Below are positions 46,350-58,228 of a stretch of 64,000 bases of DNA, piece by piece; position 1 is the stretch's first letter, and each line of letters opens with the position of its first letter. Position numbers and translations under genes: made by a program. The notes beneath the pieces were generated by a model. It was not told where the DNA came from. It saw nothing but the letters and a program-made list of their open reading frames with translations, and searched no databases. Source of the stretch: Angiostrongylus vasorum (Eukaryota; Nematoda; Chromadorea; Rhabditida; Metastrongylidae); the NCBI GenBank assembly GCA_018806985.1, contig JADANN010000224.1:372001-436000 (forward strand), given 5' to 3'.

Positions 46350-47120
46350 GTGGTTTTTAGAGCACCTCTATTATGCTACCACTGGATACGAATGTACATA
46401 TAACGCATTCTTAACGGATTACTGGTATTAATTTTTTTTTCTTTTGTGTTTTAATAGTAATCTATATGGTGTTTCTTAAATAAGCGCTTTAGTTCTTCAG
46501 AAAAACTTCTGTTCTTTGGCATTGTGTCTACTGTGGCGAGCAGGATTTCCAACACCTTGTAAAAAACGAAGAGTAATTAGGTAAATATCTAAGTATCCAC
46601 TGCTCACTACAAGTTTTATCTAACTCATAGAATCCGACATTTTCGAGAATGAAGGATACTTTCTGTAAAAGTTGGAACAAAGAAGTTGTTACGCTTTATG
46701 CGAGTGCAACAAGCGTCGAAAGAAAAGATTATCATCGTCAATGCCATCGTCATCTTGAACTGCTCAAAACGATAGAATGGTGAAAGAGAAAGTTTATTTT
46801 GTACAAAGCCAGTTCTAGCTTTCAATGAATACTTCAGACCCGGTTGTCAAAGATTGAAGCTGCTTTTATCCCAAGATCGTACTCAATTCAGTGTTGGACT
46901 GTGCTCAAGAGAATTGTACATTTTGTCTATTTTCGATAGCTGTCTTTCCTGGCTAAAAAATGGATAATTCTAAAAAATTGTCGTGTGTAAAATTTCTGTA
47001 ATGATTTTAGTATATAGTTGTTAGAAACGTCTATTATTATCATGCAGTTTCGTTCCCATCATCGTTCATGTCCAACGTGTATAACCTGCAGTGGATGTTA
47101 ATTCTAAATATTTAACGATT
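46350..47120. other. No gene identified
   Basis: No repeat family or coding frame with support. Confidence 0.35.
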
Positions 47121-47128
47121 TTTTCGAA

Positions 47129-47425
47129 GGCGGATAGCAGAGTGGTAGCCATACCGGTCATCACAACCACGGTTCTGGTTGGATTTCATTCCAGGCTCAC
47201 CAAGTCTCTCATCCATCCAGAGTCAGGAAAGTGGTGCCGGACTTCTCTGGGAAAAGATCACTTTCCGCAATCCCAGCGAGAACGCTCTATCCCGGCTATC
47301 CTAGAACACCAGTGAGAATCGACTCCACCAGCATTCTACGACATCCAAGACGAAATGAAATTCCTGAAGCAGCAGCAGACTCCACACTTAAAAGTTGAAA
47401 GACCTTCGTGGATAATGAGTGCCAG
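47129..47425 (+). repeat. SINE-D copy, most complete
   Basis: tRNA-like head (ggcggatagcagagtggtag, then ggttctggttggatttcatt), core shared with SINE-A (ctcaccaagtctctcatcca, ccggacttctctgggaaaag), then its own 3' part (ctttccgcaatcccagcgag, gaacgctctatcccggctat, ttctacgacatccaagacga). Confidence 0.7.
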
Positions 47426-47429
47426 GAAA

Positions 47430-49380
47430 AGAATTCAATGTGGGAAGTGCCAGCGGTCTTTTTTTCATCCTTCAAAACAGTTTCCTCTGAATAGTAACGT
47501 TCCCGGAAATCCTCTGGTGTCCCATGTTCAATTGTCTTTTTTCTCAAGTTGTGTAAGCTGATAGACTGAATTCGTTTCGTGTTATTTCAGAACTAATTCA
47601 TTGTTATGTATTCCCTAATCATACTTACTCATAGGCATCTCTCTGTGAGAGTCAACGCATAGTGAATGTATATTGTAGCATGCTTTACAATAGTCCACTT
47701 TATTATACTTCCAACTGCTAACTAGTTGTACTATAGGGTTGCTACTTCACAAAATTTCTAGTATTCTTCTAGCAGTGATTAACCATAGAACGATTAATGC
47801 AGAAAAAAATGGCTTGGAAACTTCCGAGGTCTAGAATTGGATAGTGTGGCTTTCGAAATAATTAACAATCAAAGTATTGTGGAAAGTGTGGATCGTTAAG
47901 AAAATCAAGGTTTAATTTTTCCCGTGAGACCACTTTCATGTTTCCCAACTTTCAGCCGGTTAATTGCCATGCAATATAATGGACGACAAGTGGATGTGCA
48001 TGGCCATATGCGCATTTATCCTCGATTTAGCCTGCTCTCAAGTGGACGAGAAGTGAAGGATCGACCGGTAATTTAAGGTACACACCACAAATAAGCCAAA
48101 CGTCTATCCAGATTCCAAACAACCAGATTTACCCCAGATCTCACTATAAATCGTTGAAAGCTAAGTAGGAGAATTAAAGGTCTTCGTGTGAAAAGTTTGC
48201 TGGTCTTCGTATCCGTCAGAAATGCCGAAAGCGCGGAACACTTCTGTTGTACGATCAATTCACTTGATTATTAAGAGATTGAGAACACAAGAGAATTAGT
48301 CTATAATTCTTCATTAAAATTCTTTACTTCTTGCTTGCTAGTTTGCATTTCTAGTGAAGTGCTTAGGGGGTGTTCTGTAATACACAAATGGTCTTTGGTT
48401 CCACCAAGTGTCCTCTCTCCCTCTGATCCACTCCCCCGATCCATCGAGAGTCGGACTACCAGGAAGTGTAAAGAATGAGTTGAGGAAAGGGAATGAGGAC
48501 AAATACGTCTGCATGCGTGTATGGAACTGTTTGGATGCGTATCTCCAGTCAGTGTGTCGATGACGGTTGTGACCTCATTGTCTGTTTCAGTTTGTTCTTA
48601 CGCGTAATGCTGTCCATAAGTTAAAATCATCGAAAAGACTCCGAAACATCAAAAACGAGAGATAATGACCTGCAATCATTCATCGGCACACTAGATGACC
48701 TATAACTAGTCATGAGACAAGCAAAAAGAAGGCTGGAAATAACTGAGTATGTAGAAGCACGATGTATTCGCTTACTCGATCGTAGTGTGTAGAAAACAAA
48801 CGACAAAAGAACCGGCTTCTATTTCAAAGGTCAAATATGTTTTAACTTCCATCTTGGTCAAATGCTCTGATCTGTAGGTTTTACTCTTGTCACCAACACT
48901 TCTTACATTATTCAGCTTTTTTTCTCTTCGTGCTTCCGTACTCAGTTCTAGATTGTGGCCTCATTGTCTGCGAGCGCTTTGGTACTGGGGGTGCTATTTT
49001 GAGAGGAGGAATTAGATAAATGGAAATCGTGTTATTTAAGAAGGGCACAGGATAAAAACTAGTGAACGTTTTCCCCGTTTTTTCCTTCGTAAATACAACT
49101 GCTCTATTAGCTCGTGTAACCAAATTTCTCATGAGTCAGTTCCATTTGTATCAACTTTTTTTTCCTTCGCAATCTTATGTTTTATTTACATTTACGGTGT
49201 TATCTATAAAATGGCTAACCTCTTTGAAAATCAGTTCGAAAACCGTATTACGCCTAAAACTGATGTAGTTTCATTTGACAATGTTCTTGTGACAAACGAA
49301 TAACCGTAATCATTGTAGACCACTCTTTTTTATGATCCGTCTTCATGTCCACTGTGCACATCACAGCACTTCTCACATTC
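47430..49380. other. No gene identified
   Basis: Short frames only. A possible very eroded SINE head (ttctgtaatacacaaatgg) lies near 48,375. No element could be delimited. Confidence 0.35.
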
Positions 49381-49384
49381 GATT

Positions 49385-49615
49385 CGTTTCCTCGTATTCA
49401 TTGTCCACGAAGATCTTCCAACTTTTTACGCGTAGCTTCGGTTGCTGCGTGAGGATTTTCATTTTATCTTGAATGTCGTAGAATGCTAGTCGAGAGTTCT
49501 CCCTGGAGTCCTGAGATAGCCGGGCTGCAGCGTTCTCAGTTGGATTGCAGAGTGATTCCTTTTTTTCCCCCAGACAAGTCCGGTACTTCCCAGGCCACTC
49601 ATATTACCAATGCTA
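49385..49615 (-). repeat. SINE-D copy
   Basis: Reverse-complement order of 47,129-47,425: ccacgaagatcttccaactt, ttgaatgtcgtagaatgct, tcctgagatagccgggctgc, ttggattgcagagtgattcc, agacaagtccggtact. Confidence 0.65.
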
Positions 49616-49992
49616 AAAGTTTAATATGAAAAGAAGGTTCTTTTTTTCAGATGCATAGCAACTTCTAGCTCTGTTATAGTCTTCTAATGTCCGTTATGTC
49701 ATCAAGTTTTTTAATAATTCAGCGTGATTCATTTAAAAAATCCTTTTGAGCACACTATCGGCGTCGCAGGAATACGGTATAAGGAAGAATCTTCTATGCT
49801 ATCAATCAAATCATTTCATACAGATCTTTCTTGTAAGGAAGAACGCTGTATTTCGATTTATTACCGTCGACATTTTCAGTCGCTCTTCAAATCTCCCTTT
49901 TTTATAACAGCGTATGACCTTTTGGTTTTACGTCGACTCTTCTTTTTTCTTCTCTTCCTTGTAGGTGTCAGGCGTTTTGTTCGATTTTTGTT

Positions 49993-50325
49993 TTACTTGT
50001 TATTCTTTCCCACTCGGTTCATTTTTTCATGTATCGCGATCAATTCATCATTATTTTTATTGTCGACGGCGATTCCCATGCCTCTATGAACAAAACTTTT
50101 CCACTGTGAGGGGAGTCTGACGCGGTGATACTTCATTTTCGAGCGCCATTCACCACCATCACCTTCGCATTCCCTCCTTTGGTCTCGTTCCCCTCGTGAC
50201 CTTCGTGACGTTAAGTGTGGATGGATACTGACTACTGACTTTGTTTCACCAACAACAATCCATTCATTCAACTTCACCAATATAATCGTTCTTCTATCAC
50301 CAGTCCCAGTCAGGCTGATAGACAT
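49993..50325 (-). CDS. Open reading frame, function unknown
   Basis: An ATG-initiated 110-codon frame in a locally GC-richer patch, with a hydrophilic, Arg/Lys/Glu-rich product (VKLNEWIVVGETKSVVSIHP, RRSRGERDQRRECEGDGGEW, IAVDNKNNDELIAIHEKMN). It has no signal peptide, membrane segment or recognised motif. A plus-strand frame overlaps it but is Phe/Leu-rich and looks like its shadow. It could be a 5' exon, a small gene or chance; no splice partner was found. Confidence 0.3.
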   Translation of the reverse strand: MSISLTGTGDRRTIILVKLNEWIVVGETKSVVSIHPHLTSRRSRGERDQRRECEGDGGEWRSKMKYHRVRLPSQWKSFVHRGMGIAVDNKNNDELIAIHEKMNRVGKNNK

Positions 50326-50339
50326 GTGTCATTTTCAGT

Positions 50340-51730
50340 TATTATCAGATCATTCAAAAACGCGATAAATGATAACGTGTTCCGTCATCGTTTATAAGTG
50401 ATCTGTCTCCACTATTTTTTTCACTGGAGCTCATTTTTTTCTAACGATTCTTTGCTTTCTTCTACGAGGGAAAAAAACTGACTTTATAAAAGTTGTACCT
50501 ATATTGATAAACAGTAAAAAGGAAAATGTCAGCATTTCCTATTATCTCAAATTTCTGTTGTTGCTGTAGTTTTTCTTTCGCGCGTGACTATCAACATAAT
50601 CCACCGAATCCTATAGCGCTATAGGAAATCCTTTAGGAAATTCAATGTCCCATACGTGGCTGAAGAAGGTATGAAAGAAAAAAATAGGAAGGAAAGTTGA
50701 GAAGGTTCAGTGTTGTGGTATTTAATGAGGAAAATGAGAATTATATCTACTTTTTGATGATTTCGACAAACAATTAATCCAGAAAAGTTGACAGTATAGC
50801 GCTTTTCCGAGTATTTTTTGGAGCCATAGGTAATACAGTGCAAAATTAGTTGAGACAATCGTCGTTAAGTCGGATAATAGCCTTCGTCGGTGAAATGAAT
50901 TGTAGGTCAGCCGGTCTTCAGCCTTAATTCATCAACATCTGTTGCGTGTAACCTTTTTTCAAACCACCATATAATCATCATACGAGAAAAAAATCACAGA
51001 AAAGAAGCGAATCAAGAGGAATACAAGGGTCATAGTACGTCTTTTATCAAGAAGTATTCATCTTCTTCTTATTTGTTGTACATTCTCATCAAGCCATTGT
51101 TTTGGTTTTGTTATCAGCGTCGGCCAATGTTGACATTTGACATTTGACATTTGACATTTGAAAAGCCCGTTTTCGCAAAAAAATTATGCAGGCCATCCCC
51201 CATTTAACTGGTACGTTGAAGATATGACAAGGTTTTTTTCCTTTGGAGTCTCGAAAAATAAAAGTGTCATGGTGTTACCAGACACCACCACTCATCAACT
51301 GGCAGTCGTCGACCATTGTAGATCGGCAAGTTTGCGACCGACCTCAGTTCGCCTCCTGGACGTCAGCAATCCCTCGCATTGATTTCCTCTTAGGTATGCT
51401 TCTTAATGAGAATATTTAAATGCTTTCCTAGAATGGATAACATTACTTAGGGATTAAGCTGGACTATACCGTATAGTTTTACGCGGAGAAATAAATCTAA
51501 GTCGCAATGAGGCAGTTAATCGTTGCAGTAAATAACGTAAAAATTGGTAAAACATCTATTATTAATTTTGGTAGGATATGTGATAATATTCTCTACTGAT
51601 TCTTGTCACTAATAACGCTACCTTGATGCCTCTGTAAGCTCTAGGGATAGGAATAATTATTATTACACATTATCTTTATTTGATGATCGTTCTTATCACC
51701 TCATTAGCTGTGCTGGGTTTGTACTCACGA
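50340..51730. other. No gene identified; one small tandem repeat
   Basis: Apart from a 7-bp tandem (TTGACAT, about four units, 51,130-51,161) nothing was recognised. The frame at 51,158-51,382 starts inside that repeat and has no support. Confidence 0.35.
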
Positions 51731-51738
51731 CCAGCTTT

Positions 51739-51876
51739 TCAGAATCTCGCGAAGTAAATGGTTCGCTTATTCATTAGGGTTGATAAGAACCACTTCCCAT
51801 GTACTTCCAATAATATCGATTCCAAGTTTTCGTCAAAATCGACATGGAATTCGCAAACTTCCATATAGCAGCATGC
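51739..51876 (-). CDS. Probable 3'-terminal exon, unidentified gene
   Basis: After the acceptor GATCAGATAG the frame reads ACCYMEVCEFHVDFDENLES, ILLEVHGKWFLSTLMNKRTI, YFARF, stop (51,739-51,741). It is protein-like and open for 45 codons in phase 0. It lies 524 bp downstream of another convincing minus-strand exon (52,650-52,401), but that exon ends in phase 1, so an exon between them is missing from the model or the two belong to different genes. No domain was recognised. Confidence 0.4.
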   Translation of the reverse strand, partial: ACCYMEVCEFHVDFDENLESILLEVHGKWFLSTLMNKRTIYFARF

Positions 51877-52400
51877 CTATCTGATCATACGAATGGATAT
51901 AATTAGTTGTTATAACAGTGGATGTGACAGCTAGTTCCCCTGGTCAACTAATGAGAATCGTGAAGCACATATCTTCAATCCATCTGCGTCTCAGCGGGCA
52001 GAGTCATGGTCGCTTTTAGTTGGCGTTTAACTCCTCCTCATTCTCCACATGGGAACGTGTCGTGTAATCGCCTCGTGACTAGTCGACTCCAGATCTTTCA
52101 TATGAGTTAGATTCGTGGATTTGAGAGGATAGCATCCTTATTTTTGCTAGAGTTTTCTTTGTCCTTTTTGACTTTCGACTTATATCAGCACTCGTTTGTA
52201 AATTGTGGTCGTGACCAATTTGCTGTTTTTCGAACATTTAAACGTCATTCTTGAAAACCTGAAATGGCCCAACTACGATAGTACAAGGTTACCAACTTTC
52301 GCATAGATTTCTTCGCGTTTTGTGGTAATTTCTGTCAGCTAAACATCTTAGCGTTAAACTATGCTTAAGAATCAATATATAAAAGTTCTTTGAAACATAC

Positions 52401-52650
52401 CTAGTCCTTCCTGCAAATTGTTAGCTATTGCACATAGCAAATCGATAATCCTTTCATAGTAAAGTGAGACATTAAAGTGATGGTAGTTTGTACGTGTTAC
52501 GAATGCTAGACCGACAGCGTACGACTGTAATAGGGAAGAGTTCTCATTTCTGTTTTTCGTAGCATCTAATAGCTCACATATGAAAACTGTGGTAAACTTG
52601 GCAGAGCACCATTCACAAAGAGAATCACTGACGTGCATGACAAGCAACAA
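52401..52650 (-). CDS. Probable internal exon, unidentified gene
   Basis: An 83-codon open frame between an ATCTAG acceptor and a strong GTATGTTT donor (exit phase 1): LLLVMHVSDSLCEWCSAKFT, TVFICELLDATKNRNENSSL, LQSYAVGLAFVTRTNYHHFN, VSLYYERIIDLLCAIANNLQ. The helical, Leu-rich, soluble-looking texture would fit a helical-repeat protein, but no family was recognised. Further 5' exons would lie to the right, towards the divergent plus-strand gene starting at 53,432. Confidence 0.45.
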
Positions 52651-53420
52651 CTAGATTTCTAAATAAGTTTTGTTCATTTGAAAAAGTGTTTCAGACAGAT
52701 TCACTCCTATGGCTGTTATTGGGGGCGCTCCTTATCAATTTTTAAGTGACATAAACGTCAACTTTGTTGACGGTTACGCAAATAATCGACGAGAGCTGAT
52801 GTCCTTGACATATCCGTGGCCATTGTTCAGACTGTTTCCGTTGGATGTGCTTAATCGGTTTCGATGCTTTTATGAACACGCATGAAATTGTTGTCACTAC
52901 AGTTTTCAAGGAAATGTGTAGAGTTTTTATCTCTCTTCGTCTTTATCTATCTATCAGTCTGTCTCCCTTTCTCTGTCCATCTTTACCTCTCTCTAGCTTT
53001 ATACTGCAATTCTCATTTATTAAATACCTTCTTCGATTATTAGGCAAACAGGTTAATGCGTGCTTAGTAATCGAGGGAAGTATTGATTGTTTCTGCCAAG
53101 GTTCAATGAAAGTCGGTTTGAAAATCATCGTTTATTTAGTTTTAAAAATGCCGTATTTGTGAAAACAGAGAAATCTACTTGCAGAAGATTAGCAATAAAA
53201 TAAGTGAGCTTGTTTGTTGCCCTGTTCTACTCTACCAATAAACTCGCGTCATAGTTGACTTTATCATAGATTTATCGTTTCTGATTCTTTTCTGCTACTA
53301 TACGCTACATCTTAATTTCTTGATTACATTTCCTAACTACCTAGTCCTTTTTGAGAGAATTTCCTTAATGTCACGGTTATCTCTGTCTATTCATAAAATT
53401 GGACTTTTTGAACAGTTTTC

Positions 53421-53431
53421 AGTAGAACAAC
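53421..53431 (+). promoter_or_regulatory. Possible spliced-leader acceptor
   Basis: GTTTTCAG ends at 53,422, only 9 nt before the chosen ATG at 53,432. That spacing is typical of nematode trans-splice sites. It could equally be an ordinary intron acceptor of an upstream exon. Confidence 0.4.
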
Positions 53432-56400
53432 ATGGAAATCCGAGATAGTCTTTGCGACCTAGGAAGAATGGAAATCCCTCGTCCACAATTTCACGGAATG
53501 CAGTTTGTTGCAACCAGAGGTAAACAAGGATTTTATAAGGTTAGTGAGCGAATTTTCAATCACAGTATGAATTTCATCATCTAGTAATTATACAGAAAAA
53601 GATTGACATACAGTAATATGGTCTTCAGACTATTCGAGAAAATGGTAGTAAGTACGGTTTGCAAGTCAAGCCTCAAGGTCCTCGTCGACCGGTTCTTAGC
53701 AACGACCTCTTCTTGAGGTTAGTCACTGTTGAAAACATGGTTAAAAAAGCTGCTATAACAACAACATATGACTTAAGCTTGCATTTATCTTAATCATGTT
53801 ATGGGCGCTTGCAAAGTAAGGGCTATGGCTGGTCTGCAATACACATGTGGTCGTTGGTTCCAACCTACGCTCTGGACTAAAAAAACATCCTATCTTTTAG
53901 TAGCTGGCAAAATTCGCGCAAGACTTATCTGGGAGGACGGAAACACAAACTTGATATATCACTAAAATTCAAAATTTTATCGTATAGGCCAAATATACAT
54001 TTATTCATTACTTCTGTGCTGAATGGAGTCCAATACATAACACATTCCTGAAGGCTTGATTTAATGCCGAACACTTTTTCCTTTAATAACGCCACAAAAC
54101 GCTAGGTGCAACGAGAATAAGGTGTCGTTTTCCGTTTTCTTCGTTTCCACGAATTAAGTACAGCTATAAAACGTTGCATAAAAATCTCCGGTATAGAAAC
54201 ATTGGTAGCAATGACTGAAATAGAACTCCAAGACGCCAGTTCGTAGCCGTTTGTATGGTTGTCTCTGTACAACGCAAAATTCCACAATGTGACCCAACGA
54301 TAGAGGTGTTCACTGCATAAGTTTGTGTATGCTGCGTTTAGTTCTTTGTAAAGTGGAAACAAACACAATGGCGAAACAGCTAGACCAATCTGTGTTCGTA
54401 TAAAAGAAAACCTAGAGGGGAAGCCTGAAGTTAAACGAAACACTCCACTGAGCACGCATAGAGTACGAAAGCATAACGGAGAAGATCTTGAAGTAAAATT
54501 CACTGTCCTAGCACAGAAATCTGAAACTTCAACGCATAAAACCTAAGCATTTTGAATAGATTCCAAGGATCCAAAAATGAACGGCAGGGAGGAATGTCTT
54601 ATTATCGCGCGTAGTCTCACACAATATCTCAGTATTATGTTTTGACGTGAGAGCCGATGTCACCTACCCATGTGAACTCTCTGTGCAGTTGGTTTCCACC
54701 TGGACGGCAGACGACAGCTGAAGACTCATAAAAACGGTGAATGCGTGTAAAAGCTCTTTTGCTTCCAGTGCAATTAAAATTTAGGCTTCATTGTTCTGTT
54801 GGGGTTATGGAGGTATTTGGCTGTCCAGACTGTAATCAACTTGAGCTTTCCATGCTCTGAAGAAGGATCTATTTTGTTTATTTGGGATTTTCCTCTGGAA
54901 GAAAGCCCTTAATTTAACTCGATTTATCTTAACTGTTTCGATAGCCCGTCTTCGAGAGTAGTGCTGTTCCCAAGAAAATTTCTAGGTACTCCAATGATTA
55001 AGCAAGAGTTACTTTTTCTTGCATTCCCGAGGTAGCCGTATTAGTACTTCCGCGGGTCCTCAGCACTGGCTCCTTTGGAAAGAAAAAGGGTTGCCGCCAC
55101 TAGGCCACTATGTTCTTCCAGGTCATCAGTGATGGCTTGCTCTTAGGTGGGTTTGCGGTTTTATGTGGTATGAAAATATTGACCTTCTTCCTAGGTTGGG
55201 TTACCCTGATAGAGATCTGTACAGAAAACTTCGAAACCTAAGAACGCTTTATGGCAGTGAAATAGCATTCCACTGAAGGGAAACGAACGAACGCAATGGC
55301 TAAAAGAGATATATTACTGATAAAGTTGACAGTATTCAGATCTTGCCTCCTTAATAAATATTACGAATTTGTCCATTTGTTCACTACAGGCCCTCAACCA
55401 TGGAGGAGAATGTCAAATCAGACAAGTCGTCGCAGTCAGCAGTTCGACACACTGCATCTCGTACAAAGTCTGTTGATACCGAATGCGCTAAGAACACTGA
55501 AGTAAGGTGATTCCTTTTAATAAAACTAAGACGAGACCCATATTTTTGTTTGATGTCAAGGTTCCATTTAACACAATGTCCAAATGTTCTAATGATCTTC
55601 AAATCTGGTCTGTTTAAATGTATTTTGATATACTAATCCAAATATCCGAGTTGTAAAATTAACATGACGAACGATTGAGCTGCGTATTTGAGCAGCAGGA
55701 CGCCAGCTGCTTGAAAGCTTTTAAGAGCATTGAGGATGTATTGAAGAGGGCTGGGAGCACGTGACGCCGTGCCTACCTTTTTGACTGCGTAACACTTCCT
55801 GTCTTAGAGCACGCATCGGAAACTAAGTTAGCAGGATGAAAGATCATTCCGCGTTATTGAAAGAGCAGTCGCGACGCTAATGCTGGAAATTTCCTGAATC
55901 ATGCAAGTGAGTAACGGAATGCGAATTTTCGACCTACGTCATTCATCAATGATCAGACGAGCAATTGTACACGCTTATTTGTCGAGGGTCAGGTAGGCCA
56001 GACATATGATACCTCTGAGTGACACCTGGTAGAAAATAGCCATTAGCGACTTGATTCCTTCGAATGTCAAGCCCACAGGAAGAAGACCGTTGATTCGATG
56101 TTCAGAGTTTTTCATGAAAACTCTAGAGGAATCATTTGATACTCAGCGAGTCTTAGAGCGAGCAGGTCGTACTGGGCAACTCTTGTATGAGACAGGGAAA
56201 ATGGAAGGTTAGTTGCTGCTCGCCCGAGTGAGTCAACGATCAACGGAGCGGCAGATGATACAGTTGATTAGACCAACATGAATGCGATCTTCTATTCGGA
56301 GAGACGTAGACGTTTCCATATTTCATTGGTTGTTTTGGAAAACTGAAGCAGCGAATAGCTTGTCTTCAAGAGTAGTCGGGCCTCCAAAACAATTTTAATT

Positions 56401-58228
56401 ACGCTACTATTTTGCTGCTTTAGCAAGGTGTTTGATTGGAGTCGTAACAGCCGCATCAGGTTGTTCCGCCGTCGTAGTCACAGGTAAACGTCGACACTCA
56501 TTGCGCTGATGAAGCTTTCCACTTTGTAATCGGGTTTATTCCATAGTGGTGACGACTATTTCTTGGTATACGACATTTCCTTGTCCACCGCATTTAGAGA
56601 TTTCTTTCTCATAGTTTCGCCTTCCGATTTTGTAACTATACCGAGCTTCTACTTTAGGCGAGTTTTACTTTGTTGTCCTGTTGTTCTGGAACGTCCAATC
56701 ATTCTGTTCGAACACCCCTTTTAACTTGTGGAGTTGAAACTTCCCAAATGTTGAAAGCACTGACTTTGTTTTAATTAAAGCATTAATAAGCAAATTATTT
56801 TGCTCTTATAAAGTGTCGTTATTGAAGCTGTCAACACGTACTTTGATTTTCAATGTCAACGTCTCAGCGAATTCGCTTTCTCTAGAGCCTGGACGTACTA
56901 GGAGGTGCTTAGAAAAGGCTATTCTAAAGAGTTCTATGGGAGTAACTGAAGTTTCGCAGAACAGTGCATGTTATCAGTTCGTTCGAAAACGGTTGTACGA
57001 TCTTCTCGTACGAACAATATTGCAAGAATATATCCCAACTGCACAGATGGGGATTGCATAATTTAAGTACAATATAACCGGTCTCAATAAAGACATGCGG
57101 TTTAATTGGCGGAACCTATAGACCAGTTTGTGTCCACATGAAAGAACACCTAGAAAGAAAGCCTAAAATCTGAGAAAGTGACCTGCTAGAGCACGAAAAC
57201 ACTAACTTTTCAGATACTATCATTATCCTTTGGTAGGAATCAAGAACATCAACGCGAAAAACGCTCGTAGCAGAAATTTCGGAAATTCGAAAATGAATCA
57301 AAAGGACGAATGCCTTGTTGTAATACGTGACTTATTATCTTAAACACAGATTATTTTTTATCTGGGAGAGTTCTACCTATCATCCTGTGTGAGTGGCAGA
57401 TTGGGGGTGTTTTCACTCCTTAGAAAATGAAAACTATCAGGCCTTTTCCACAGATTAGGATTTGAGTTGAGCGCTAAGTTTCTATTAAGATTGTAGAATA
57501 TTAGACCAATAAAGCTGCGTAACAAGATGTCCAGACTCTAAATATGGTGAAGTTGTCTAAACATTAACTCAAAGCAAAATACGTGGCAACAGCATGCCAA
57601 CTTCTCAAGACGATTCATGAGAAAGAGATAACTTGTTGAGAATGTGCTCCATTTCCGATGTTTGTTCAATTCCTTTCCATTGTACTTGCCTAACGTTCTC
57701 CTTAAAGTCATTAATGTCGATGAAGGTAGAAGTTGATGTCGACAGTCAGTCATCTCAGAGTTTGTCCATCTGATTAGATTCCGGATTTCTGTAGAGGAGC
57801 GTTGTTGCACCGATATTAGTTCTTGGTGCCCTCTGATGATCATGAGTTGTAGGAATTTTCAGCTCAAGAAAGGTAGAATGTTCACATCACTACAAGCTTA
57901 GATGTGAGATTACTATATAAAACTACTGCAACATAAACAATAAACCAAAGCTCAACAAAATGTGAATAGGTTGCGCAAAACTCCACTGAAACTTATGTTA
58001 CTTGACCCTAGTCAGTTATATGATGTTCTAGAGAAAATTTCAAAGCAGTATAATTTGATACCCAAAGAGGATTGTTATTTTCAGCAATCCAACAATACCA
58101 GTTTACGAAATCAAACCACACGAGTGGAACTGGAGCCCGATTATCCAGAAGACTACATTCCTCCCCATCTTCGCTTAAATAAGAACATGTCCAAAAATTA
58201 TAAAAAACCTATGTTCCAAAATATGTAA
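53432..58228 (+). CDS. Five-exon gene, 209 aa, function unknown
   Basis: Exons 53,432-53,539; 53,629-53,717; 55,195-55,256; 55,390-55,501; 57,970-58,228 (TAA). Lengths 108, 89, 62, 112 and 259 nt sum to 210 codons with all phases agreeing. Product blocks in order: MEIRDSLCDLGRMEIPRPQF, GSKYGLQVKPQGPRRPVLSN, LFLRLGYPDRDLYRKLRNLR, NALRTLKLRKTPLKLMLLDP, SQLYDVLEKISKQYNLIPKE, PDYPEDYIPPHLRLNKNMSK. It is basic, without signal peptide or membrane segment; no domain was recognised. The start lies just after a TTTTCAG. Donors GTTAGT, GTTAGT, GTGAAA and GTAAGG; acceptors TCTTCAG, TTCCTAG, CACTACAG and GAATAG (the last is weak). Introns 2 and 4 carry PLE remnants in sense orientation. Exon 4 is open in a second frame that is also splice-compatible (see findings). 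Confidence 0.7.
53812..54085 (+). repeat. SINE-A copy (degenerate)
   Basis: ctgcaatacacatgtgg, ggttggttcca-like block, agacttatctgggaggac, caaatatacatttattc and gaatggagtccaatacat follow in order. It lies in intron 2 of the 53-58 kb gene. Confidence 0.6.
54225..54870 (+). pseudogene. PLE 3' remnant in intron 2
   Basis: The clearest part is GETARPICVRIKENLEGKPE, VKRNTPLSTHRVRKHNGEDL, EVKFTVLAQ (54,378-54,520), matching the GIY-YIG C-terminal half at 10,110-10,260. It continues (NGREECLIIARSLTQYL) and then reaches terminal-repeat sequence (ctgtaatcaacttgagcttt, ctctgaagaagg) near 54,820-54,870. The stretch before 54,370 is frameshifted. It has the same orientation as the host gene. Confidence 0.75.
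56845..57340 (+). pseudogene. PLE 3' remnant in intron 4, preceded by an inverted terminal motif
   Basis: CYQFVRKRLYDLLVRT (56,970-57,020) matches the segment before the Cys motif at 9,975-10,010. A frameshifted GIY-YIG end follows (PVCVHMKEHLERKPKI region), then NQKDECLVVIRDLLS at 57,295-57,340. Just upstream, 56,853-56,895 reads as a PLE end on the minus strand (caacgtctcagcgaattcg, ctctagagcctgga), so an inverted terminus abuts the coding part. Confidence 0.7.

Noticed and set aside
49724..50089. 121-codon plus-strand frame with a hydrophobic stretch
   Set aside because: The Phe/Leu run comes from pyrimidine-rich DNA, and half of it overlaps the more credible minus-strand frame.
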